A stretch of DNA of 64,000 nucleotides, from contig NZ_CP039424.1 in assembly GCF_005877055.1 (NCBI RefSeq), forward strand, positions 2,542,001 through 2,606,000, written 5' to 3'. The position numbers and the translations under genes were made by a program. Positions 36,710 to 45,183 of the stretch are shown here, piece after piece (positions within the stretch are counted from its first letter, which is position 1; every line of letters begins with the position of its first letter). The notes under the pieces were generated by a model. The model saw only the letters and a program-made list of their open reading frames with translations. It was not told the DNA's origin and searched no databases. Origin of the DNA: Citricoccus sp. SGAir0253 (GTDB taxonomy: Bacteria > Actinomycetota > Actinomycetes > Actinomycetales > Micrococcaceae).

Positions 36710-37213
36710 TCAGTGAACGCGGTGCGTCTCCAGATAGCGCACAGCCGAGTTCATCACAGCAATATCCTCCGCAAAGTGGCCGATTCCTTGATTGCACCCC
36801 TGGCACAGGAGGCCTCGTGGGGCACCGGTCACATGGTTATGATCCACCGACAAGGTCTTGAGCTTTCCAAAGCGCATTACTGTTTCCGGTTTGCCGCAGA
36901 TTGCGCACACCCCGCCCTGCAGTTCGAACATTGCGTCGTACCACTCGAGAGACACTCCATACTTCTCCCAGATGTGGCGTCGGCGCTTGGATAGTGCAAC
37001 CTTCTCTGGAAACCGCTCCTTGTATCGCCTCCGGTACTCGGAATACTTCTCCGGAGATATGACTCGCGCCCGCTGCTTCAGGAGGCGACATTCCTTGCAG
37101 GCGCTTTCCAGCCCTGTAGTGGCCCTCGAGCTCTTATAAAATTGGTCAACAGTCAACCACCGCTTACAGGTTCCGCACCGCTTCTTGCCATCAACGATTT
37201 GGGACGCCTGCAC
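36710..37213 (-). CDS. Endonuclease VII-like HNH protein, copy A
   Basis: 167 residues. An N-terminal zinc ribbon (CGTCKRWLTVDQFYKSSRA then CKEC, about residues 14-42) is followed by a basic helix and a recombination-endonuclease-VII-type HNH core: CAICGKPE near 108, LSVDHNHVTG near 125 and RGLLCQGCNQGIGHF near 138. T4 endonuclease VII resolves branched DNA; many actinophages carry such short relatives. Its ATG lies inside the last 23 bp of copy B, so the two are co-translated. It is the outermost gene on the left side of the island. Confidence 0.85.
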   Translation of the reverse strand: MQASQIVDGKKRCGTCKRWLTVDQFYKSSRATTGLESACKECRLLKQRARVISPEKYSEYRRRYKERFPEKVALSKRRRHIWEKYGVSLEWYDAMFELQGGVCAICGKPETVMRFGKLKTLSVDHNHVTGAPRGLLCQGCNQGIGHFAEDIAVMNSAVRYLETHRVH

Positions 37214-37955
37214 CGAGCACCTCCCATGGTCGATCGGTCAGGTACCTGATTGCTTTCTCGAGGAGGGCAGGATCGTCTCGAAGTGCCCCCAGGCCGATAT
37301 TGCACTGCTGACACAAGAGTCCCCTCGGCAGACCAGTGGCATGATCATGGTCTACCGCCAACAACTTGATGCCTCCACCCGAACTGATCTTCGACTCAGG
37401 CCGTTTACAGATGGCGCACACTCCTCCTTGCTCCATCAAGGTTGCCTCGTACCACTCAGCCGTGACTCCCTTACCCCTCAGTAGCCCCACTCTTCCACGA
37501 GCCTTCCGGACTTCAGACGGAGCGCTTGCGCGCCAAGCTCGTTGTCGTTCCCGCTGGAGCGCCAGATAACCTTCGGGGTCTTTAGCCTTCTCCGCATCGC
37601 GCCGCGCCCTCTGTTTCGCCGCTGAGCACTTCTTACACCGGTGGCCGAGCCCAGTCTTCGTCGCCTTGCTCTTGCCAAACTCGCTGACGGGCAGCACCTT
37701 CTTGCACCCAGTACAAAGCTTCTTTCCGTCGACTACCAGGATGGCAGTGGTTCGGACGGTGGGTACATATGTCGCCTTGCGGGCCGCAGCGGTACACGGC
37801 CTGCAAGCGCTCGCTAGGCCGCTGGAGGTCTGCGAATGGCGGTGGAACTCACTGACGGGCAGGAGCCGTAAGCATTTACTGCACGTCTTCTTGCCGTCCA
37901 CCACCTCGACGCGGGGTCTCAAAGTTGCTCCTCGCTCTCCAGCCCTGCCTGTCAC
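37191..37955 (-). CDS. Endonuclease VII-like HNH protein, copy B, with two zinc ribbons
   Basis: 254 residues. Two N-terminal zinc ribbons in tandem (C25/C28...C51/C54 and C81/C84...CKKC near 107), a basic linker, then the endoVII/HNH core (CAICKRPE near 190, LAVDHDHATG near 208, RGLLCQQCNIGLG near 220). Each ribbon carries the LPVSEF motif, so the second looks like an internal duplication. Likely a structure-specific or nicking endonuclease. The GTG start is not well supported by a ribosome site, and the IS110 element lies directly upstream, so the original promoter may have been changed by that insertion. Confidence 0.8.
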   Translation of the reverse strand: MTGRAGERGATLRPRVEVVDGKKTCSKCLRLLPVSEFHRHSQTSSGLASACRPCTAAARKATYVPTVRTTAILVVDGKKLCTGCKKVLPVSEFGKSKATKTGLGHRCKKCSAAKQRARRDAEKAKDPEGYLALQRERQRAWRASAPSEVRKARGRVGLLRGKGVTAEWYEATLMEQGGVCAICKRPESKISSGGGIKLLAVDHDHATGLPRGLLCQQCNIGLGALRDDPALLEKAIRYLTDRPWEVLGAGVPNR

Positions 37956-38059
37956 CCGCGTCTCGGCTGAGCGGGACTGTCCGACGAACGGGACTGCTGC
38001 ACGAATAGGCGACGTTGATGATGGAAGGGCCTCGTCGCCGATGCGTGTGACTCTGTAGG

Positions 38060-38240
38060 TGACTGATGGCCGCAGGGCTTGTCTTTGAACTGATCCGTCC
38101 GCGTGCCGGTGGCGATGGCGCTGTCCGATGCATGTCGGCCGGAGACGAGCATGACTTCATACGAGCCTGGTCAACCCCGTCAACGTCTTGTCTGCCCGGC
38201 CCCTGGTCGACGTGCCCTCTGAGGAAGGCACGGTCCCATC
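38060..38240 (+). ncRNA. Possible IS110 bridge-RNA region (left-end non-coding segment)
   Basis: IS110-group elements encode a guide (bridge) RNA in the non-coding left end, upstream of the transposase. The ~180 bases here, between the endoVII genes and the transposase ATG, have the right place and length and hold no gene. The exact RNA limits and loops were not resolved. Confidence 0.3.
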
Positions 38241-39476
38241 ATGACAACATCCCTTTCCGAAGGCGTCGAGTCTTCGGCTGATCTCGACGTCGTTGCCGGA
38301 GTCGACACGCACGCCGATACTCACCATGTCGCGATACTCAGCGTCACTGGCGCTCGGCTCGGTGATCGGCAGGTTCCCGCGACGGTTGCCGGCTACGAGC
38401 AGCTCCTGTCCTACGTCAGATCGTTCGGGAGCGTTCGACTCGTCGGGATCGAGGGCACCAGTTCCTACGGCGCCGGGTTGTCCCGGTATCTGAGGTCACA
38501 ACACGTGGAGATTCGCGAGATCGTCCGGCCCCGGCGGTCGCAGCGGCGAGGTGGGAAGTCGGATCCGATCGACGCCTACGCTGCCGCGCAGCAGGCACTG
38601 GCCGAACCGGAGGCCCTGCCCTTGGCCAAGACCGGTGACGGGCTCGTCGAACAGATCCGCGTGTTGCTGACCGTTCGTCGTAGCGCGATCAAGGCCCGAG
38701 TGGCGGTGATCCGTCAGATCAAATCGCTGCTGGTCACCGCGCCCGAGCCCATCAGGATGCGGTGGGCGGGATCAAGCGAGCGTCGTGTCATCGAGGACCT
38801 GGCCGCCACCAGGCCCGGTGCTCCGTCCGCCTCGGTGAGCGCCGCGACTGGTCAGGCGTTACGCCGCCTGGCGCGTCGCCACCAGTACCTGACCAGCGAG
38901 ATCAATGAGCTGGAGGAAGACCTGCGCGACCTCGTGGGAAGAGCCGCGCCCGCGATGATCGCCACCAAGGGGTATGGCGTGATTACCACGGCAACGCTCC
39001 TGGTCACCGCCGGATCGAACCCTGAGCGACTCCGATCAGAAGCATCGTTTGCCGCGTTGTGTGGGGCTTCGCCGATCCCCGCGTCCTCGGGAAAGACGAA
39101 TCGGTTCCGGCTCAACCGGGGTGGGGACCGGCAAGCGAACTGGGCCCTGCACCAGATCGCTCTGGTGCGACTGTCCAATGACCGGCGTACAAAGGACTAC
39201 GCGGCGCGCTTGCGAGCGAAGGGGAAGTCGAAGAAAGACGTCCTTCGGTGTCTCAAACGCGCGATCGCCCGAGAGGCGTTCCATCTCCTCGTCCACCCCC
39301 AGCCTGTGCCGGCGACTGACGATCTCAGAGAACTCCGACTCCAGCGTGGTGTCACGCTTGTCCGGGCCGCGATGAGCATCGGCGCCGAACCCGCCCGCCT
39401 CTCCGAACTTGAACGCGGCCGGCGGCCCAATGCCGAACTCGCCACCACTTACCGCGCCTGGCTCACCGCCGCTTGA
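38241..39476 (+). CDS. IS110 family transposase
   Basis: 411 residues, apparently intact. The N-terminal DEDD RuvC-like domain shows D22 in VAGVDTHADTHHVA, GIEGTSSYG near 75, and RGGKSDPIDAYAAAQ near 110; the C-terminal Tnp_IS116/IS110/IS902 domain shows TKGYGVITTATLL near 237 and the catalytic-Ser region CGASPIPASSGKTNRFRLNRGG near 275. It contains a rare TTA leucine codon (in QALRRLA). The ATG follows GAGGAAGGC. Such enzymes recombine DNA guided by a bridge RNA. Confidence 0.93.
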   Translation: MTTSLSEGVESSADLDVVAGVDTHADTHHVAILSVTGARLGDRQVPATVAGYEQLLSYVRSFGSVRLVGIEGTSSYGAGLSRYLRSQHVEIREIVRPRRSQRRGGKSDPIDAYAAAQQALAEPEALPLAKTGDGLVEQIRVLLTVRRSAIKARVAVIRQIKSLLVTAPEPIRMRWAGSSERRVIEDLAATRPGAPSASVSAATGQALRRLARRHQYLTSEINELEEDLRDLVGRAAPAMIATKGYGVITTATLLVTAGSNPERLRSEASFAALCGASPIPASSGKTNRFRLNRGGDRQANWALHQIALVRLSNDRRTKDYAARLRAKGKSKKDVLRCLKRAIAREAFHLLVHPQPVPATDDLRELRLQRGVTLVRAAMSIGAEPARLSELERGRRPNAELATTYRAWLTAA

Positions 39477-39599
39477 CACGTATAGGAGCATCAGGGGGCC
39501 GGCTGCCTAAGCAGCAGGTGTGGTCATGATGGTCTCCTACTCGACGGGAGTCAACCGGCCAAGGGTCGCTTACCTGCGAGGGTGGTAGGTCCGCTCGAT

Positions 39600-40203
39600 C
39601 CCAGTGGGGATCGCAATCCACCGGCCGCTTGGCGAGGCTGGGCCGTCCACGTTCGTGGCTGCCGACGCGCTGAGCATGAAGGTCCGCGAGGGTGGCCGGG
39701 TGATCAGCGCGGTGGTGCCGCTGGCCACCGGGGTTAACGGCGACGGCCACCGCGAAGTATTGGGCCTGCGGGTCGCCACGTCCGAGATCGGGGCGGCCTG
39801 CAACGAGTTCTTCGCCGACCTGGTTGCCCGCGGGCCGGCCGGGGTCCGGCTAGTCACCTCCGATGCCCACCCCGAGCTAAAGGACGCGATCACCGCAAAC
39901 CCGCCCGGAGCGGTGTGGCAGCGGTGCCGAACTCACTACGCGGCCAACCTGATGGCCTCCACCCCGAAGACGATGTAGCCGGTGGTGGCCGAGAATCTAG
40001 TTGGGGTCCGGCGGACATCCTCGCCTTCACCACGTTCCCGAAGGACGTCTGGACCCGGAACTGGTCGAACAACCCGGCCGGAATGTCCAAACGCGAGATC
40101 CGCCGCCGCACCGACGCGGGTCTGCCTCATCATCGAACAACACCAACGGTGGGAGGACAGTCGCCTTATCGCATGGAGCGCCGAGACATATCTTGTCCAA
40201 TAG
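39600..40203 (+). pseudogene. Decayed IS256/mutator-family transposase
   Basis: Reads FVAADALSMKVREGGRVI, GVNGDGHREVLGLRVAT, VTSDAHPELKDAI and WQRCRTHYAANLMASTPK, clear IS256-family transposase. It then jumps over roughly 50 residues and changes frame to LAFTTFPKDVWTRNWSNNPA and KREIRRRTD, and again to IIEQHQRWEDSR. The N-terminal third is missing. Probably cut by the IS110 insertion and later small deletions; not functional. Confidence 0.85.
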
Positions 40204-40313
40204 CCTGAGATCGACTTGATTCTGCGACGACGGCAAGGAACGTCGTTGTCATTCCCACGGGCGCCGCACCGAGCCCGTTGATTTTGACCCGGTGCGGCGT
40301 ACCGCTCGAGTTG
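40204..40313. other. Gap with terminator hairpin
   Basis: No gene. CGCCGCACCG (40262-40271) pairs with CGGTGCGGCG (40290-40299), a 10-bp stem that would end transcription of the leftward gene whose stop is at 40314. Confidence 0.5.
40262..40299 (-). terminator. Terminator hairpin after the YozE-like/zinc-ribbon gene
   Basis: Perfect 10-bp stem with an 18-nt loop containing TTTT on the plus strand, 15 bp past the stop at 40314. Confidence 0.45.
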
Positions 40314-41462
40314 TCAGACGGTGACCCTTCCTACCACAGGCTCAAGACCCCAGTTCCGCACATCTCTCCCGTCAACGAAGCGCCACTCGACGCGGCATCT
40401 ATCGCAGTCAAGGCGCACGTCGTGCTCCCGAAAGCCTGGCACGTTGTCGTGCTCTTCGATGATCTCCCCGTCGCCGCAGGGACACCGGTATTCGACTCGC
40501 TCTATGGTTCCGGCGCCGGCTCCCCATCCCTCGTGGCCGTGGGCGTCTCCGCCGGTTCGCTCAGTGCGCACGGGTGCTGCGGATGGCACCGTCCTCATCC
40601 ACTCTGCGATCGCGCTGACCACGGAGTCATAGGCTTCAGGTGAGTGTGAGATCTCATGGAAGATCGCCAATAGCTCGTCAGGAGTATGGGCGATGCGGTG
40701 GTGGCTGAGTCGGATGCCCGCAGCGTAGTCGCTCGCGAGATCGCTGATGATGTCATCGCGGTCCACCTGGCGGATCAGCCAGTCATGGAAGGGAGCCGTC
40801 TGGTCCACAGGAGTCGGCTGGACCCAGCGGGCTGTAGCGGACTCCCCCGCGGTCGCCTTCGCAAGCGCGGTCTGTAGATGTGTGAATCCGGCCGGACGGT
40901 AGTGGTCGGCTTGGGGGCGGGATCCTCCTGGACTGACCATTCGACGAACGTAGTCGTGCCCGCGCTCCGACACGCCGACTAGGAGGTTCGAGCCTGCTTC
41001 ATCCGGAGCGGCGAGCCGAAGCCCCAGCGCCGCTGCGGCCCAAATCAGGCGGCCGTTGGAAACGTAGGAGCAGTGTGGGCGGAGAAACCACTCCGCCGTG
41101 TGCTTCAACGAGTAGCTGCTCACCTCTGGCGCAGTGGCGTCCGAAGCGGGCATAAGCATCCGGAGCACGTCCGTGATGAGGGCGAGCTCGATGAAATCGG
41201 TCTTGCCGTTGAAGCTCCACGGCGATTCCGCAAGGTAACCGCCCTCACCGAGGACCGGTGTGCCATCTCGTAAGCCGATGAGGTCGTGATCGTCCAGGAC
41301 GGCGATCAGCTGCCGTGCGCTGACCCGTTCGCCAAGGAGTCCCTGAGCCAGCGGGGAGCTCATCTGTCGCAGTGCAGCGTTATATGTCGTGCCCGTGAAT
41401 TTTGCCCACGCGCGCGCGTCCTTTTGGAGTTCACGACTGTGGGTGTGGTTGTCGGAGGTCAT
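40314..41462 (-). CDS. Uncharacterised island protein with YozE-like segment and C-terminal zinc ribbon
   Basis: 382 residues; no named family recognised. The N-terminus (RELQKDARAWAKFTGTTYNAALRQM) is a helical segment found on several actinobacterial proteins of unknown role. PFHDWLIRQVDRDDIISDLASDYA near 225-247 resembles the YozE SAM-like fold. The C-terminus has a CxC/CxxC set (C327, C329, C353, C356) around EEHDNVPGFREHD, likely zinc-binding. ATG 41462 (MTSDNHTH) is preferred over the upstream in-frame ATG at 41669 because a near-consensus promoter (TTGACG/TATACT) lies between them. It follows the restriction genes and may belong to the same defence cargo. Confidence 0.6.
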   Translation of the reverse strand: MTSDNHTHSRELQKDARAWAKFTGTTYNAALRQMSSPLAQGLLGERVSARQLIAVLDDHDLIGLRDGTPVLGEGGYLAESPWSFNGKTDFIELALITDVLRMLMPASDATAPEVSSYSLKHTAEWFLRPHCSYVSNGRLIWAAAALGLRLAAPDEAGSNLLVGVSERGHDYVRRMVSPGGSRPQADHYRPAGFTHLQTALAKATAGESATARWVQPTPVDQTAPFHDWLIRQVDRDDIISDLASDYAAGIRLSHHRIAHTPDELLAIFHEISHSPEAYDSVVSAIAEWMRTVPSAAPVRTERTGGDAHGHEGWGAGAGTIERVEYRCPCGDGEIIEEHDNVPGFREHDVRLDCDRCRVEWRFVDGRDVRNWGLEPVVGRVTV

Positions 41463-41788
41463 CTCAATCTCTGTTCCGGGCCGTGCACCCCACGCCTGCC
41501 AGCCCTGTAAACACGAGAGAGATCTCAATCCAACAGGTGTAGCTTCTCTGGATCGGCCACCGTTGTCCTCATCATCTTCGTCGCGTGGGGACTCAGACTC
41601 GGAGAGAGGCAGTCCAGACTGCCGGAGAACAGTATAGCGGATAGCATCCTTGCACGTCAACGGCCGCATGAGGGCGGTCCGGCTCCTCCGGCATCATTCA
41701 GCTGATTAGGGCGCCACGACGAGAGGTCCCGCTCCGGACAGAATCAAGAGCAAGGCCTCTCGGGACAGCCGAGTCCTTCTTAGTCCTC
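41463..41788 (-). other. Non-coding gap with promoter for the leftward gene
   Basis: Contains the TTGACG-N19-TATACT promoter (41631-41661) and a ~160-nt leader. The in-frame upstream extension of the next gene (69 codons) is of low complexity and lies partly over the promoter, so it is probably untranslated. Confidence 0.45.
41631..41661 (-). promoter_or_regulatory. Promoter of the YozE-like/zinc-ribbon gene
   Basis: TTGACG at 41656-41661 and a consensus TATACT at 41631-41636, 19-bp spacing. Confidence 0.5.
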
Positions 41789-42499
41789 TTAGTCGTCCAA
41801 AACTCGCTTCACAAAGTCGACACGCGCTTGGATCAAGCCGGCGAGGGTACTAGCGGTGGCCGTCGCGAGTGGCTCGTCATAAGAGAAGGCGTTGTCGCCC
41901 TCACGCTTAGTCGTGAGAAACCATCCAGCGTCGTACAGCTTCTCCCCAACAAATCGTGACAGCGCCAGTTGATACTGCTGAGAGTATGAGATTCCGGAGA
42001 ATACCGGGTCCTGCGGAAATACCGTTGTGATGGGTTTGATGGCGCTCTCTGTCTTCGGCGTCTCTTCGAGAACCATGATGAAGGCTAGCCACGGCGGGAC
42101 TTCTCCGAACGTGCCGTTCTTCTTCTGCACTGCCCCCACGTCGACTGCGTTACCGAGCGCCTCCTCAATCCGGTTGTTGGCGTTGTTGCCCACGCTCCCC
42201 ACTTGGGACTTAAGTTCTACTGCGCCTACGAGTACGCCCTTATAAGTGACGACGACGTCCCAAGACTTTGATCGCCGGAAGTAGCCCGGCAAACTCGGGC
42301 TACCCGCCAAGACGCTGCTTTCGGGCAACCCTGCTTGGACAAAAAGCAGGCGGACGTAATCCTGGATTGCCTTCATGTGCTGTCCCGACCGAGCTTGGCC
42401 ACCCTGCACGCCCGATTCCAGGTGCTTGCGGACGAGTTCGTCCCGCTTGCCCCAGAACGCATTGACGACCGCCTGTACTTCTTCGTTACTACCCAGCAC
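41789..42499 (-). CDS. PaeR7I/XhoI-family type II restriction endonuclease
   Basis: 236 residues. PD-(D/E)xK fold: D81 in SKSWDVVVTYKG, E95 and K97 in GAVELKSQVGSVGNNANNRIEEALGNAVD, which is the hallmark segment of PaeR7I and its isoschizomers, cleaving CTCGAG. Length equals the family's. The GTG start overlaps the methylase stop by 11 bp with AAGGAG upstream, so it is made only by reading on from the methylase message. CTCGAG occurs in this chromosome (for example at 586 and 40310), so the host must be methylated. Confidence 0.88.
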   Translation of the reverse strand: MLGSNEEVQAVVNAFWGKRDELVRKHLESGVQGGQARSGQHMKAIQDYVRLLFVQAGLPESSVLAGSPSLPGYFRRSKSWDVVVTYKGVLVGAVELKSQVGSVGNNANNRIEEALGNAVDVGAVQKKNGTFGEVPPWLAFIMVLEETPKTESAIKPITTVFPQDPVFSGISYSQQYQLALSRFVGEKLYDAGWFLTTKREGDNAFSYDEPLATATASTLAGLIQARVDFVKRVLDD

Positions 42500-44144
42500 A
42501 GAGCATCTCCTTCTTCGCCAGTCCGTACATGGATAGGTCTATGCCGTAAGCCTCCGCAGCGGCGTCCGTTGCCGCTTCTTCGTCCCGGCTTCGGAATGCG
42601 GCGCGAAGGCGGTCCGACACATCCGCGTCTAGATCGCTAGGGCGCGGTACCCGAATCTTCTTCAGATATTGCGCCTGGAACCGCAGTGTGCCGCCACGCA
42701 TCCTCACGGCATATGCCTGAATGAACGCCTGACCAACACGGCTCAGGAGAATCCCCCCGAGCACCTCCATGTCCCAAGATTCCGAAGTGATGTAGTAGAG
42801 GTTGTGATGGGGGTAGTGGCCGCCGGGCTCTAGGACCGGATTGATGCTAGCTCGCATGTCTTGAATGAGAAGCTTCGGCTTCGCTGTCAACGAATGGTGG
42901 ACTTTGTCGATGGTGCGGTACCAGTTGCTCCGGTTCTTCTTGGCAACGTGGCGTTCATGGAGCTTTGGAGCCGCCTCGTAGTAAGCCCGGAGTCGGGGGT
43001 ACCTCTCGAGGTCTACAAGCTGCCCCTCCTCGGTCCACGGATTCACGAGATAGTTTCCGCCCCACTCGAAATCACCGGTCTGCCGAAGATCGCCGACCAT
43101 CGCCAGAGGGAGGAGTCGGTCCTCCTCCACGTCGGCCGACTTGACGACATAAACCTTGTCGGCACCGGAGGCGACCCCGATAGACACCTTTGTCCCTGTA
43201 CTAGCGTCCTGAAGCGGGTAGAAATGCTCGTTCAAATGCTCCATGAGCGCAATGAGGGCCGGACTGCCCGCGGCCCACATCTCATCCCCTGGGAACCAAC
43301 CTTCCAGCCGATACGCTTCAAAACCTCGGCCGTTCAAGGTCAGCCCATCTCCGGTCAACGTCCATGCCGCGAGTTCAGCTGCAGACCCTGCTCCGAATGA
43401 AAACGTCGTATCAGCGACGACGACTTCACTCTGGCTTCCTCGTCGAATGACGGTAATCGCGGGATAGGCACTGACCTGCGACTCGAAAGCATCCACATCG
43501 TGCATGATCCAGACCGATTCGACTGCGAAGTCTTTTGCCACGAGGGCTCGGAGCCTGGCGCCGTACTGATTCCGCATCCAACGGTCCGCACAAATGTAGC
43601 CGAGGCGTCCACCTTCATTCAGGAGGCTGAGTGCCCTCTCGTAGAACCCGACATAAATGTCGGCGCGACCCTGCATCGTCGGCCAGCGGAGCCTGTAGGC
43701 GGCGCTCACCTCGGGGGGAATATCCTCCAGCCGAATATAGGGTGGGTTACCCACGACGAAGTCAGCGGCAGGGATGTCCTCCGTCAGCAAGAAGTCGGCG
43801 ACCTGCACCCACTCCGCCAAGAGAGCTTCAGCGGAAGCACCCGTTATGCCGACGTTCGTCAACAATGGCCGGATGGCCTCGCGGGAGCGCTCGACACTCT
43901 CCTCCTGAAGGTCATATCCCTTAAGCGCCCCCGAGAGCGACTCAACAGGCCGCCCGTGTTTCTCTGCGCTCGTCAATAGACGCTTGACGATCGAAACCAG
44001 AAAGGCACCAGAGCCCACGGAGGGTTCAACGATGACCTTGCCGCCGAGATCGTCATCAGGGTTGTAGCCGATCAGGTCTAGGATCGTTTCAACGACCCAT
44101 CGACGCGTGAATACTTCGGCGTATGTTGTCCAGTCACCTTGCAC
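42489..44144 (-). CDS. N6-adenine DNA methyltransferase of a PaeR7I/XhoI-type system
   Basis: 551 residues. Class I SAM-dependent methylase of the Eco57I/PaeR7I group: motif I VEPSVGSGAF (39-48), motif IV NPPY (133-136) in FVVGNPPYIRLEDIP, then LNEGGRLGYICADRWMRNQYG near 180; the C-terminal half (GDLRQTGDFEWGGNYLVNPW and on) is the target-recognition part. Expected product is m6A in CTCGAG. GTG 44144 has no ribosome site but lies 6 nt after TAGACT, so translation is leaderless. The methylase precedes the endonuclease, which would favour protection first. Confidence 0.9.
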   Translation of the reverse strand: MQGDWTTYAEVFTRRWVVETILDLIGYNPDDDLGGKVIVEPSVGSGAFLVSIVKRLLTSAEKHGRPVESLSGALKGYDLQEESVERSREAIRPLLTNVGITGASAEALLAEWVQVADFLLTEDIPAADFVVGNPPYIRLEDIPPEVSAAYRLRWPTMQGRADIYVGFYERALSLLNEGGRLGYICADRWMRNQYGARLRALVAKDFAVESVWIMHDVDAFESQVSAYPAITVIRRGSQSEVVVADTTFSFGAGSAAELAAWTLTGDGLTLNGRGFEAYRLEGWFPGDEMWAAGSPALIALMEHLNEHFYPLQDASTGTKVSIGVASGADKVYVVKSADVEEDRLLPLAMVGDLRQTGDFEWGGNYLVNPWTEEGQLVDLERYPRLRAYYEAAPKLHERHVAKKNRSNWYRTIDKVHHSLTAKPKLLIQDMRASINPVLEPGGHYPHHNLYYITSESWDMEVLGGILLSRVGQAFIQAYAVRMRGGTLRFQAQYLKKIRVPRPSDLDADVSDRLRAAFRSRDEEAATDAAAEAYGIDLSMYGLAKKEMLCAG

Positions 44145-44150
44145 CGTTCG

Positions 44151-44156
44151 AGTCTA
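44151..44156 (-). promoter_or_regulatory. -10 element of the island methylase (leaderless)
   Basis: TAGACT on the minus strand, 6 nt (CGAACG) before GTG 44144. Confidence 0.55.
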
Positions 44157-44265
44157 CGGGCGTCCCAGGACCCGGTAACGCCACTCCGACTCCCAGGACA
44201 CTTTCCTTGCTTATAACTCGCTGCAGTGCTCATCGGGGGGCTAGCAACGGCGGATTACCCCTAAA

Positions 44266-45183
44266 TTATTCGTTTCCGTACTCAGATTCTGTCATCAGGT
44301 GCTCGACGAACTCTTCACCTTCGACCTCGAAAGTCGGGTCAATTCCCGCCGCTTCAAGAAGTTCGTAGTCGTTGAGCACCAGCTGACAGTGCTCGCAGGC
44401 GAAGTAATCTGCCATTGCATCGGCGACACCGCGATAACCAAACCCCTCCATGGGGTCTCCCCAGTGTTCAATTCTCATGTTCTCGACCTCCTCGGCTTCA
44501 AGGAGGCCCCATTCAGCGCATGCGGGGCAGATCTCGTCGGTGGAATATCGCAAGCCGGCACTTATCTCGTGCGCTGACTTCCATTGTTTACTTCGAGCAG
44601 TCGAGATCCTTCCCGACCGACGGTCTTCATATCTCGCCTTGGCGCGGCTCAACAGCGACTCGACGCGCTCGGCTAGATATGTCCTGTTGTTCTGAAGGTG
44701 GCGCCGGACCATCTCTGCACGCTGGACTCCGACGATATCCTCGACTTCTTTGTCTAGAGCATCGACAAGAGGCGCGGCGAGGCTCCAGAAATCTGCCCAC
44801 CAGATATCCTCGGGAATCGCACTGAAGGCTACGCCCCCGCCGTGCAGATACTCATTTCGCGCCACAGCGAACTTTTCTGCCTTCTTTTCATCGAATGGGC
44901 GAAAAGCTCGCTTACAGCGTCGGTAGACAGTCGTAGCGCGAACTGATTTGAAGCTACTCTCGGCGCTCACAAGTCCGGAAGCCCCTAAGAGACTCGCATC
45001 ATCATTGGGATCAGCGATTAGGACTGGCGATTGGTTCGACAATGCTGCCTTGGCTAGGAGCTCCAGGGCCAGAGTGGCCCACATGGCGCGTTCATCGAAA
45101 GATCTTGGGTCGTTGTCCATCGAGCGATTGATGAAGAGCTTGGCCTTCAACCACAGGCCTTCCGGATCGTAAGCCGTTCTCAT
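44266..45183 (-). CDS. HEPN-domain protein with C-terminal zinc ribbon
   Basis: 305 residues, no named family. The first ~150 residues look like a HEPN domain: a helix with ERAMWATLALELLAKAALS (31-49) and the catalytic RX4H motif R109-N-E-Y-L-H114 in VARNEYLHGG, typical of HEPN ribonucleases in toxins, Abi and Cas13. A coiled central part (151-200) leads to a two-pair zinc ribbon (C219/C222 and C263/C266). The ATG overlaps the stop of the upstream oxygenase gene (ATGA) and AGGAG lies just before, so both proteins are made together. Likely an RNase effector; target unknown. Confidence 0.6.
   Translation of the reverse strand: MRTAYDPEGLWLKAKLFINRSMDNDPRSFDERAMWATLALELLAKAALSNQSPVLIADPNDDASLLGASGLVSAESSFKSVRATTVYRRCKRAFRPFDEKKAEKFAVARNEYLHGGGVAFSAIPEDIWWADFWSLAAPLVDALDKEVEDIVGVQRAEMVRRHLQNNRTYLAERVESLLSRAKARYEDRRSGRISTARSKQWKSAHEISAGLRYSTDEICPACAEWGLLEAEEVENMRIEHWGDPMEGFGYRGVADAMADYFACEHCQLVLNDYELLEAAGIDPTFEVEGEEFVEHLMTESEYGNE

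Larger units (their letters stand above)
38060..39500 (+). mobile_element. IS110-family insertion sequence (ends approximate)
   Basis: One transposase gene with a ~180-bp upstream non-coding region and a short downstream end, the usual IS110-group layout. No terminal inverted repeats are expected in this family and the precise ends could not be placed. Confidence 0.55.

Noticed and set aside
36629-36994. Rightward frame starting over the left repeats that reads like the end of an integrase
   Set aside because: Similarity comes only from the repeated GTGGGCA motif; the rest is antisense to an endoVII-like gene.
41463-41669. N-terminal extension (69 codons) of the YozE-like/zinc-ribbon protein
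   Set aside because: A near-consensus promoter lies inside it, so the extension would start at or before the transcription start.
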